Part shown: positions 9,855 to 17,198 of the stretch, in pieces
Layout of the letters: every line of letters begins with the position of its first letter
Numbering within the stretch: position 1 is the first letter of the stretch
Assembly: GCA_015059095.1 (NCBI GenBank)
Contig: SVBA01000015.1
Coordinates: 1-47,223 of the forward strand
From: Erysipelotrichaceae bacterium
Lineage (GTDB): Bacteria > Bacillota_I > Bacilli_A > RFN20 > CAG-449
Reading direction: 5' to 3'
DNA: 47,223 bases
Notes under the pieces: model-generated
What the model saw: only the letters and a program-made list of their open reading frames with translations
Databases searched by the model: none
What the model was told of the DNA's origin: nothing
Made by a program: the position numbers and the translations under genes

Positions 9855-10262
9855 ATGACAAATGAAAAATTAATTAGAATTTTAAAAAAAGTGGAATTAA
9901 ACAAAAACGAAGAAGTTTGTGATGGTATATATCATTGCTTTAGAATAATTAAGAATAAAGTGTTTGATGGAGACGGAAAATATCATTATAGTAAACGCGA
10001 ATATGAATTTTTAGTAATAACAGAAGATAAAATAAAAAAAGCAATTATTTTAAGAATTGGAGATATAGATCTACATTGGTTGGTGTTGCCTAAATATAGA
10101 CAAAAACATGTATTAAGTAATGCGTTAAGAAAAGGAATAATCTCAAAGTTGTGGCCATCCATTAAAAGTGTTACTTGTTGTTTTGATTTGTATGATGAAT
10201 ATGATGAAAAATTATCAATAACTAATCATTTAGCTGAAATATCAAAGTTATTTGTAAAATAA
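9855..10262 (+). CDS. GNAT-like third protein of the ATPase operon
   Basis: 135 residues, starting directly after the stop of the TOPRIM-like gene. The central segment LHWLVLPKYRQKHVLSNALR resembles the acetyl-CoA-binding V-x-P-x-Y-R-x-x-x-(V/I)-x-x-x-L motif of GNAT acetyltransferases, though the usual Gly after R-x-x is His. The protein is shorter than a full GNAT domain. It has no signal peptide. The tight spacing implies a functional link to the ATPase and TOPRIM proteins, perhaps effector, modifier or immunity factor. Function is unproven. Confidence 0.45.
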   Translation: MTNEKLIRILKKVELNKNEEVCDGIYHCFRIIKNKVFDGDGKYHYSKREYEFLVITEDKIKKAIILRIGDIDLHWLVLPKYRQKHVLSNALRKGIISKLWPSIKSVTCCFDLYDEYDEKLSITNHLAEISKLFVK

Positions 10263-10274
10263 AAAAATGCGCGA

Positions 10275-10309
10275 AAAAATCACGTTCTATTATGTAGGAG
10301 GTGATTTTT
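10275..10309 (+). terminator. Terminator after the ATPase operon
   Basis: AAAAATCAC (10275-10283) pairs with GTGATTTTT (10301-10309). The loop contains AGGAGG, so the same element could also serve the short reading frame that follows. Confidence 0.45.
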
Positions 10310-10342
10310 ATAAATAATTTATTTAAATTTAATTATAAGAAA

Positions 10343-10480
10343 ATGCATATTGAGATTAATAGAGATTGTTTAATATTAAATTATAATGATGATGTTTTTA
10401 CAGCAAACATAAAATATGTAGATATAATTAAATTTTTAAAATTTATCATTTCATTTATGGATAAAAAGTGTTTGACTTAG
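10343..10480 (+). CDS. Small ORF of 45 residues, unrecognised
   Basis: ATG at 10343 opens a frame reading MHIEINRDCLILNYNDD onward to a hydrophobic stretch (IIKFLKFIISFM) and a TAG at 10478. The only good ribosome site (AGGAGGTG, 10296-10303) is about 40 nt upstream in the loop of a terminator-like hairpin. In-frame codons between them include ATA but no ATG. A terminator follows at 10494-10530. Either a real small gene with an unusual start or a remnant; I do not recognise it. Confidence 0.25.
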   Translation: MHIEINRDCLILNYNDDVFTANIKYVDIIKFLKFIISFMDKKCLT

Positions 10481-10493
10481 TATATCCAATAAG

Positions 10494-10530
10494 AAAATCG
10501 TTATGAATTAATTTCCATAGCGATTTTTTT
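10494..10530 (+). terminator. Intrinsic terminator
   Basis: AAAATCG plus TATG pairs with CATA plus CGATTTT (10494-10500 with 10521-10527), followed by a T run. Confidence 0.7.
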
Positions 10531-10823
10531 AACAAATTGATTTTGTAACTAAAGTTAAAAATAAAAATGAATAATATATGGAGGGGATAATAAAACTATA
10601 AATGTCTTTATTTATATAAAACTAATCCTAGCCAAACATCGTGTTGAAACATGGCCAAATGTCTGATTGTAATATGACAAACTATCAGATTTGTTTTTAA
10701 TCTACCGCTTTTGTATATGAGTTTTCTTTTTTTATACGATAATCTACCGGTCACGGTAAAAAATGGTGATAATAATAAATGCTTAATCTATATTTACAAT
10801 AAATAAGCTTGTAAACAGAAGTA
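10531..10823. other. Gene-free stretch
   Basis: No reading frame is supported. It holds a GGAGGGG ribosome-site-like string without a following gene, a direct repeat TAATCTACCG about 42 bp apart near 10700-10750, and a small hairpin TACCG-GTCA-CGGTA. These look like remnants of a lost gene or small RNA. Confidence 0.3.
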
Positions 10824-10856
10824 AAAAATGCTAAAGATTAACTCTCTAGCATTTTT
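10824..10856 (-). terminator. Terminator of the binding-protein gene
   Basis: AAAAATGCTA (10824-10833) pairs with TAGCATTTTT (10847-10856). Read on the minus strand it overlaps the stop codon of the binding-protein gene and ends in a T run. Confidence 0.65.
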
Positions 10857-11874
10857 ATTTTGCTTGTTTTATGAATTTATCAGTAACTAAAGTTTCATAA
10901 GGAACAATAACTTCTTTATCTAATTCACCAGCTTCTTTTACTATATCAATAAGTTTATTAAAACTTTCTTTAGTAAAGTTCATTGTAGTAGGCCAAGCTT
11001 CTATGGATTTATAGTTATTGATAACTTTAGTTAATTCTTCTTCATCTGAAGTAGAGAAATCTTTTTTTAGATAAGGAATGATATCTTTAGTTTCACTTGA
11101 ATTTACATATTCTAAACCTTTGATAATCGCTTGAGTGAATTTAATTAACTTATCTTCATTTTTATCCATAAATGATTTTAAAGAAGAAAAGCAGGTATAA
11201 GGAACTTCTTCGTTAAGTAAATCTCCTAATGATGCGATGATATGTCCTTTATTTTGTTTTTCTATTTGAGTACCGATTGGTTCAAATGCTGTACAATAAT
11301 CGGATTCACCAGCGACAAATACTCCTGTTGTAGCGTCAAAACTAACATCTGTTCTAATATTTACATCAGCATTTGGATTCTCACCATTTTGAGTAATTGT
11401 TAATCCATTCTTTTTGAGAATGTATTCAAGAGTCATTTCAGGCATACCGCCTTTTCTTCCTCCAATAATCGTTTTTCCTTTTAATAGATCATAAGAGAAG
11501 TTATCTACTTTATCTCTTCCTAGTAGAAAAGAGCCATCTTTTTGGGTTAATTGGGCAAAGTTAACTGCATAATCTTTTTGTCCATTTTGATGAACGTATA
11601 CTGTTGCTTCTGGGCCCATTAAACCAATATCTGCATCTTTAGAAAGTAAGGCTGCCATTACTTTATCTGCTCCTGGAGTAGTGACTATATCCACTTTTAA
11701 ACCAACTTCATTAAAGAATCCTTTTTCTTTAGCGACATACATTGGTGCATAAAACAAAGAATGAGTAACTTCTGCAATAGTAATTTTATTTTCGTTATCT
11801 TTACAACTTGATAAAGGAATTATTCCTAATATTAAAGGAATAAATAAAAGAAATTTGATAATTTTAGATTTCAT
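10855..11874 (-). CDS. SsuA/ThiY-type ABC substrate-binding lipoprotein
   Basis: Predicted 339-residue lipoprotein: a basic N-terminus, a hydrophobic core and a lipobox ending in SSC before KDNENKITIAEV. The body matches the NMT1/SsuA/ThiY group: SLFYAPMYVAKEKGFFNEVGL, then GADKVMAALLSKDADIGLMGPEA and KGKTIIGGRKGGMPEM. Such proteins bind small solutes (taurine, nitrate, thiamine pyrimidine precursors) and deliver them to an ABC importer. No permease or ATPase is next to it, so it is an orphan here or the partner genes lie elsewhere. ATG 11874 is chosen because GGAG lies 6 nt upstream; an in-frame ATG at 11886 is the alternative. I saw no thiamine riboswitch upstream. The ligand cannot be inferred. 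Confidence 0.8.
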   Translation of the reverse strand: MKSKIIKFLLFIPLILGIIPLSSCKDNENKITIAEVTHSLFYAPMYVAKEKGFFNEVGLKVDIVTTPGADKVMAALLSKDADIGLMGPEATVYVHQNGQKDYAVNFAQLTQKDGSFLLGRDKVDNFSYDLLKGKTIIGGRKGGMPEMTLEYILKKNGLTITQNGENPNADVNIRTDVSFDATTGVFVAGESDYCTAFEPIGTQIEKQNKGHIIASLGDLLNEEVPYTCFSSLKSFMDKNEDKLIKFTQAIIKGLEYVNSSETKDIIPYLKKDFSTSDEEELTKVINNYKSIEAWPTTMNFTKESFNKLIDIVKEAGELDKEVIVPYETLVTDKFIKQAK

Positions 11875-12052
11875 ATTTTTCTCCATATTACAAGTTAGTA
11901 TATGAATAAAAATAGTATCAGTGAAAAAAAGTTAAATTTAAAGTAGACTTTTTTGTTTTTTTTACGAATTAAATATATAGAAGATATTGAGAGTTAAAGT
12001 GAGTAGAGAACGAATAATTTAATATCTTTTGCATTATGGAGGTAATTGTGAA

Positions 12053-12374
12053 ATGTTATATATGTTGATATCTGAATGTTCAGATTATGATTTTAAAGAA
12101 AAATTAGAACTTAATAGGCCGAAAAGTTGATGATAATAAAAACCATGTTGAATTTTTTGCCTCTGAAACTCATTTTAGCGTTGTAATTTATAATGCAAAT
12201 TATGAAAAGGGCAAAGAAAAGGGCAAAGAAGAGGGTAAAGAAATTACAAATAAAATAATTGAGCAAATTTCTTTGAATAACAATATTACCATTGCAGAAT
12301 TGACAAATGTTCTCTCTACTACAGAAAAAACTATTAGATACTATAAACAATATATGATTAGAAAAATATTATGA
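12053..12374 (+). pseudogene. Remnant of AlbA_2/schlafen-type ATP-binding protein
   Basis: After AGGTAATTGTGAA, an ATG opens SDYDFKEKLELNRPKS, the conserved start of AlbA_2 (divergent AAA-4) regulators, then stops at 12128. A shifted frame continues with FSVVIYNANYEKGKEKGKEEGKE and a winged-helix tail (ITIAELTNVLSTTEKTIRYY) ending at 12374. This matches the two ends of such a protein with the roughly 300-residue middle deleted. It is a decayed regulator with no intact product. Confidence 0.6.
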
Positions 12375-12405
12375 ATGTTATTTTCTAATATCTTACAGAA
12401 TAAAA

Positions 12406-12434
12406 TTGATAATGTATAACAAAAGTGATACAAT
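12406..12434 (+). promoter_or_regulatory. Promoter of the RelB-like/Fic pair
   Basis: TTGATA (12406-12411), 17 bp, TACAAT (12429-12434), followed by a GAGGGG ribosome site before ATG 12453. Confidence 0.6.
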
Positions 12435-12452
12435 AATGTTGAGGGGATTTAT

Positions 12453-12800
12453 ATGTCTAATATGAAAAAAAGAAATAAAACTGAATTAATTCACATTCGA
12501 ATTGAGCCAGAAGTTAAAGAAAAGGCGGAAACAATTTTAAAGAAATTAGGGGTAAATACATCTTATGCGATTTCTATGTTTTTAAATCAAGTCATATTAA
12601 TGGAAGGTTTTCCTTTTGAAATTCAAATTCCAAAAAACAAAAATGATAATGATGAATATTTAGAACTAGCAAGAATTATCGAGTCTACTGGAGGAACTAG
12701 TATTGTAGATGAAAAAAATAAAAATATATTGAAATTATATTCTAGTGGTCAAATAGATTATGAAACGGCAGTGTTTGCGATTAAAAGGAGCTTTGTATAA
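12453..12800 (+). CDS. RelB/DinJ-like antitoxin
   Basis: 115 residues. The N-terminal 60 (IHIRIEPEVKEKAETILKKLGVNTSYAISMFLNQV) is a ribbon-helix-helix dimerisation and DNA-binding domain of RelB/DinJ type. The C-terminal half (SIVDEKNKNILKLYSSGQID) would bind the toxin. It lies two nucleotides before a Fic gene with a shared promoter, so it is inferred to neutralise Fic and repress the operon. It has no obvious Fic inhibitory (S/T)xxxE(G/N) helix, which suggests neutralisation by a different contact. Confidence 0.8.
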   Translation: MSNMKKRNKTELIHIRIEPEVKEKAETILKKLGVNTSYAISMFLNQVILMEGFPFEIQIPKNKNDNDEYLELARIIESTGGTSIVDEKNKNILKLYSSGQIDYETAVFAIKRSFV

Positions 12801-12802
12801 TT

Positions 12803-13495
12803 ATGAGTGATCCATATGTATATGAAGGGACAAATGTTTTGATAAATTTGCAAGGAATAAAAGAACAAACTAAATTGGATCAATTTGAAACCACAATGGT
12901 CAATTTAGGAATTATAAGATTGCTAAAAGATTTTCCTGAATTGAACGAAGTAAAAGATATTTTCCTTATTCATAAGATTCTTTTTGAAAATGTTTATGAA
13001 TGGGCTGGGAAAAGTAGAACGATAAATGTTTATAAACATGAAAGTATTTTAAGTGGATTATCTGTGGAATATTCTGCGTACAATAAGATTAGTAATAATT
13101 TAAAGAAAATTCAAAAAAGAATTAACAATATTAAATGGGATAAATTAAGTAAAAACGAAATTGTTTCTCAAATTACTAAAATAGCTGCATCAATTTGGCA
13201 AGTACACACTTTTAGAGAAGGGAATACTAGAGTAGTTACTTTGTATATATATTATTTACTTAAAAAGCATGGGTTTAAATTAAATAGAGATTTTATAGGT
13301 AAACATGCTAAATATTTTAGAAATGCCTTAGTTTTAGCATCTATTTGTGAATATAGTGAATATGAACATTTGGAAGAAATTTTAAAGGATTCAATTAGTT
13401 ATAAAGTATTAAAACAAGATAAACAAAAAAAATACGAAACTATTAGAGGATACAATTTAGAAAAATATAAATATAATTATCATACTACTAAGTAA
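12803..13495 (+). CDS. Fic/DOC family toxin
   Basis: 230-residue Fic-fold protein. Family landmarks are FLIHKILFENVYEWAGKSRT (about 51-70) and the active-site loop HTFREGNTRV (about 134-143). The canonical loop is HxFx(D/E)GNGRxxR; here the second Gly is Thr and the distal Arg is not conserved, so nucleotidyl or phosphoryl transfer may differ from AMPylation. The 50-residue tail is Lys/Tyr-rich. AAAGGAG precedes the ATG. Paired with the RelB-like protein, it is inferred to be the toxin that modifies a host target in the cytoplasm. Confidence 0.85.
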   Translation: MSDPYVYEGTNVLINLQGIKEQTKLDQFETTMVNLGIIRLLKDFPELNEVKDIFLIHKILFENVYEWAGKSRTINVYKHESILSGLSVEYSAYNKISNNLKKIQKRINNIKWDKLSKNEIVSQITKIAASIWQVHTFREGNTRVVTLYIYYLLKKHGFKLNRDFIGKHAKYFRNALVLASICEYSEYEHLEEILKDSISYKVLKQDKQKKYETIRGYNLEKYKYNYHTTK

Positions 13496-13502
13496 AAAAC
13501 CA

Positions 13503-13536
13503 AATAAGATATTAAAAGGACCACTTATTATTGTTT
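13503..13536 (+). terminator. Weak terminator-like hairpin after Fic
   Basis: AATAAG pairs with CTTATT around a 15-nt loop, followed by a T-rich run. Short stem; low confidence. Confidence 0.3.
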
Positions 13537-13587
13537 TTATTTATTATTAAATTATTTGATGTATAATATTTTTGAGGTGAAAATTAT

Positions 13588-14307
13588 ATGATTAATATAA
13601 AAAATGTCACAAAAGAATATGTTGAAGGAATTAAAGCGGTAGATAATTTATCTATTCATATTAGACCAGGAGAGATATATGGATTTATTGGTCCTAATGG
13701 TGCAGGTAAATCTACTACAATTAAAATGATTACAGGTATTACTGATTGTGATAAAGGTGAAATTTTAATTAATGGTATCTCATTAGATGATGAGATAAAT
13801 TCTAAATTACAATTTGGATATGTTTCTGATAGTCCAGATATGTTTTTAAAATTAAAAGGATTAGAGTATTTAAACTTTTTAGCAACCATATATAACGTCT
13901 CTAAAGAAGATAGTAAAAAAAGAATTGTTGAACTTGCTGATAAATTTGAATTAACTTCTGCTTTAGGAGATAAGATACAAACTTATTCTCATGGTATGAG
14001 ACAAAAGATTATGGTTATAGGAGCATTACTTCATGATCCTAAAGTTTGGATATTAGATGAACCATTAACAGGTTTAGATCCTAAATCAAGTTACTTATTA
14101 AAAGAAATGATGAAAGAACATGCTAGAAAAGGCAATTCAGTATTCTTTTCAACTCATGTTTTAGAAGTCGCAGAAAAATTGTGTGATAGAATTGGAATAA
14201 TTAATAAAGGTAAATTAGTTTATGAAGGAACTATGGAAGAAATTAAAGAAAATTATCCTAATTTAACTTTAGAAGAAATATTCTTGGAGATTACTCAAAA
14301 TGCTTAA
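13588..14307 (+). CDS. ABC transporter ATPase
   Basis: 239 residues with Walker A GPNGAGKST (about 36-44), a signature loop YSHGMRQ in place of LSGGQ, Walker B VWILDEPLTGLD and switch FFSTHVLEVAE. This is the ABC-2 exporter (CcmA-like) subclass. It energises the permease encoded by the next gene, which overlaps by 8 nt, so the two are translationally coupled. A TATAAT at 13562-13567 and GAGGTGA precede the start. Substrate unknown; exporters of this kind move peptides, drugs or lipids. Confidence 0.92.
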   Translation: MINIKNVTKEYVEGIKAVDNLSIHIRPGEIYGFIGPNGAGKSTTIKMITGITDCDKGEILINGISLDDEINSKLQFGYVSDSPDMFLKLKGLEYLNFLATIYNVSKEDSKKRIVELADKFELTSALGDKIQTYSHGMRQKIMVIGALLHDPKVWILDEPLTGLDPKSSYLLKEMMKEHARKGNSVFFSTHVLEVAEKLCDRIGIINKGKLVYEGTMEEIKENYPNLTLEEIFLEITQNA

Positions 14308-15997
14308 GAATTGTTTTGCTTTAACTAAAGTAATGTTAAAAAGTCTATTTGATGGAGGAGAAACTATTAATAAGAAAAAGAAGAGATCTTCTAAAAATGG
14401 AACTTTACTTATTGCTTCAATTATTTTAGTTATATTTTTAGGTATACCATTATTTTTTATGGGTTTTATGTTAGGATCTAGCATTAGTTCCTTAGATCCA
14501 ACAATTATGCCTAATATTTATGATGGATTAATTCCTATAATGATGATAGCGATTCTTTTGTTGTCGCTTATTTCTATTATTAGTGTTTTCTTTTATTCGA
14601 TGGATAATGTATCTTTACTTTCTTTACCATTAAAGAGTTGGGAAATATTAATTGCTAGATTTATTTCTTCTTTAGGATTTGTTTATTTTATGGAGTTAAT
14701 GTTTGTTGCTCCTATAATGTTAGGTCTATCCTTAGGGTTTGAATTATCTATTGTTCAAGGTATTGTTACTATATTAGTCTTACTTGCACTTCCATTTTTT
14801 CCAATTTCTTTATGTGCGATAGTATTTACTTTCCTTTCTAGAATTATTAATTTTTCTAAATATAAAGGGGCTTTTACTTATATTTCAGTGGCTCTAGCAA
14901 TCGTTCTTTCTTTAACTATTTCTTTAGGTTCTAGATCATTAGGTAGTGAATTTAATCCTGAAGATACGACTCAAATTATAGAGTTATTAAGAAATATGAA
15001 ATCAAATTTCATTTATGTATTTCCATTTTTAATTCCAGCTTCTAAAGCTTTATCTACAAGTAATATCTTAATGAAATTAGTATGGGCATTATTATTTGTA
15101 ATTATTAATTGTGTCTTTATTGTTATTTTTAGTTTAGTATGTCAAAAACCATATTATAAAACTTTAAAAGAAAGTGATAATCATGGTGGTAAGAAAAAGA
15201 AAATATCTAAAGAAGAAATTGCTTCTTATAAATCTTCTTCATCAGTATTTAAGACTTTAGTAGTTAATGAATGGAAAAGTATTACAAGAAGTCCTGCTTT
15301 CTTTTCTAATACGGTTATGATGACATTATTGATGCCGATAATTATGGTTGTTTCTTTTATAGTAGCTTTTGAAGTAGAAGGTGGAAAAGAAGGATTTGGA
15401 TTTAATGCATTAATTCAAGATGTTCAAAATCAATCTCTATCTAATTCTTTGGCTCTATTAATTATACTAGCGATTATTTTATTTATTTGTTCAATGAATA
15501 CTGCTTCTTCATGTGCGATTTCAAGAATGGGTAAAAGTGCAGGATTTATAAAAACTATACCAGTAAAAGGGTCAACAATAATTTATTCTAAATTATTTAT
15601 TGGTACAATTCTTGGTGATTTGGTTGGTTTATTCTTAGTTGTTTTATTCTGTATATTTAAAATTGTGGGGATATTAGATGGAATATTATTATTTATTCTA
15701 ATATGTTCAATAAACTTACTAGATAATAATATTGGATTTATCTTTGATTTAAGAAAACCAGTATTAAACTGGGATAATGAAAATATGGCGGTTAAAAATA
15801 ATTTAAATACATTGTGGGGAATTTTAGTTTCTTTTGCAGTAATTATTGTTCTTGGGGGAATTGGTGTAGTGTTTATGTTTGTTCCTTATGGAGGATATTT
15901 TGCTTATTCTATTTTTTTAATTTTAAGTTTACTAGGTAATTTCTTGTTCCATAAACATTATCAAAAATCATCAAAAGTATTATTTAAATCTATTTAA
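14300..15997 (+). CDS. ABC transporter permease (ABC-2-like)
   Basis: 565-residue membrane protein with about a dozen hydrophobic segments in two blocks: roughly residues 30-290 and 340-560, separated by a charged cytoplasmic loop (KKKKISKEEIASYKSSSS, about 297-315). This two-half layout resembles large ABC-2 type exporter permeases of Firmicutes. It overlaps the ATPase gene and is followed by a strong terminator, so the two form a complete transporter operon. Substrate not inferable. Confidence 0.85.
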   Translation: MLKNCFALTKVMLKSLFDGGETINKKKKRSSKNGTLLIASIILVIFLGIPLFFMGFMLGSSISSLDPTIMPNIYDGLIPIMMIAILLLSLISIISVFFYSMDNVSLLSLPLKSWEILIARFISSLGFVYFMELMFVAPIMLGLSLGFELSIVQGIVTILVLLALPFFPISLCAIVFTFLSRIINFSKYKGAFTYISVALAIVLSLTISLGSRSLGSEFNPEDTTQIIELLRNMKSNFIYVFPFLIPASKALSTSNILMKLVWALLFVIINCVFIVIFSLVCQKPYYKTLKESDNHGGKKKKISKEEIASYKSSSSVFKTLVVNEWKSITRSPAFFSNTVMMTLLMPIIMVVSFIVAFEVEGGKEGFGFNALIQDVQNQSLSNSLALLIILAIILFICSMNTASSCAISRMGKSAGFIKTIPVKGSTIIYSKLFIGTILGDLVGLFLVVLFCIFKIVGILDGILLFILICSINLLDNNIGFIFDLRKPVLNWDNENMAVKNNLNTLWGILVSFAVIIVLGGIGVVFMFVPYGGYFAYSIFLILSLLGNFLFHKHYQKSSKVLFKSI

Positions 15998-16050
15998 TGA
16001 TTGTAAAAAGAAAGCTAATAAAATAACTTTTGAATATATTTTGAACTTTA

Positions 16051-16080
16051 GGATATCAGAACAAACTGATATCCTTTTTT
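16051..16080 (+). terminator. Strong intrinsic terminator of the ABC operon
   Basis: GGATATCAG (16051-16059) pairs perfectly with CTGATATCC (16066-16074), loop AACAAA, followed by six T. Confidence 0.85.
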
Positions 16081-16285
16081 ATCTTAAGATGATTATAAAA
16101 TTTTATGTTTTCAAAGTAGAATTTTTATTGAAATTATCGCTATAAATATATTAGAAAAATAAACTGAGACTTTAGAATTCTTTGGTGTAACGATATAAAT
16201 AATTAAATAAATTGATTAATTATTTTTTATTTATGATAAAATGATAATGCTTGATTAATAAATTACTCTAAATAGGAGGTAACTT

Positions 16286-17185
16286 ATGGAGAAAAATAAA
16301 AAAATATATAAAAGAATAATATCTTTCTTTTTAGTTATTATCACTTTATTTGGACTAGGTGGATGTTCTTCTTCAAATAATAATTCAGAACTTACTCAAT
16401 ATGGAGTAGATATTAGTAATTTAACTTCTGGAATTGTTTTAGAAAGTAAAATTACTAGTGAAGATGATTTAACATCTGTAAAATTATCTACTTTAAATCC
16501 TAAAGCATATGAAACTTATTATTTAGTGTATAGATTTAAAGCGAAATCATTAGAAGAACTTAAAGAAGATAATAAACTATTAGTTCATTTATCTTTTGAC
16601 AATTCGGCTTGTCAAATAAGTTCTGGGATAATGATTCAAAAATTGGAAAATGGAGAAACTTTGAAATTTAATTTATTTCGAGAGGAAGATGATGCGAATG
16701 AATTGATTTCTAGAGTAGAATTACCAAAAGAAAAAGGTCAAGTAGTAAATGTAACTATCTCTTGGAAATTCTTTTGTGATTTTGATAGTGTAAAATACAA
16801 TCTTTATTTTGGAAGTTCACAATTAGATACTGAAGGAAATAAATTAAGTATCTCTAAAGTGTTAACTACTAGAAAGGCTACTTACGATAAACCAAAAATA
16901 TCTTTTGATGAAGAAACAGATTCTATTATTTGGGATACAGTTCCTAATGTACATCATTACAAGATTTACATTGATGGAGAAGTATTAGGATGTGATCCGG
17001 AAAGAGAAGATTCTTATCCACATATTGGTAAACAAAATGAATCGGGTAAAGAATGTTTATATCTAAGTACATTAAAATCTTTAGGTGTATCAGGAAAAGT
17101 AAAAGTTAAATTATTAATGGAACCTCAAATTAGTGATTTGGCGAATCCTGTGTATTCAAATACAATCACTGTTACTGTTAAGTAG
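16286..17185 (+). CDS. Surface lipoprotein with Fn3-like C-terminus
   Basis: 299 residues. The signal peptide ends in the lipobox LGGC (about 24-27), so the mature protein is membrane-anchored by lipid on the outer face. Residues 30-200 are a beta-rich domain I do not recognise. Residues 205-298 contain ISFDEETDSIIWDTVPNVHH, clearly similar to the tandem units of the giant lipoprotein at the window start. AGGAGG precedes the ATG. The next gene starts 14 nt downstream and is also a lipoprotein, so the two probably act together at the surface. Confidence 0.8.
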   Translation: MEKNKKIYKRIISFFLVIITLFGLGGCSSSNNNSELTQYGVDISNLTSGIVLESKITSEDDLTSVKLSTLNPKAYETYYLVYRFKAKSLEELKEDNKLLVHLSFDNSACQISSGIMIQKLENGETLKFNLFREEDDANELISRVELPKEKGQVVNVTISWKFFCDFDSVKYNLYFGSSQLDTEGNKLSISKVLTTRKATYDKPKISFDEETDSIIWDTVPNVHHYKIYIDGEVLGCDPEREDSYPHIGKQNESGKECLYLSTLKSLGVSGKVKVKLLMEPQISDLANPVYSNTITVTVK

Positions 17186-17198
17186 AAGGAGAAAAAAT

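Noticed and set aside
10296..10342. AUA or other non-ATG start for the small ORF using the AGGAGG at 10296
   Set aside because: The ribosome-like string lies in a terminator loop, and no family match supports a longer product.
11875..12052. Thiamine riboswitch upstream of the binding lipoprotein
   Set aside because: No conserved TPP aptamer strings on the minus strand.
12111..12350. Minus-strand 79-codon frame
   Set aside because: It is antisense to the recognisable AlbA_2-type remnant and has no ribosome site or family signal.
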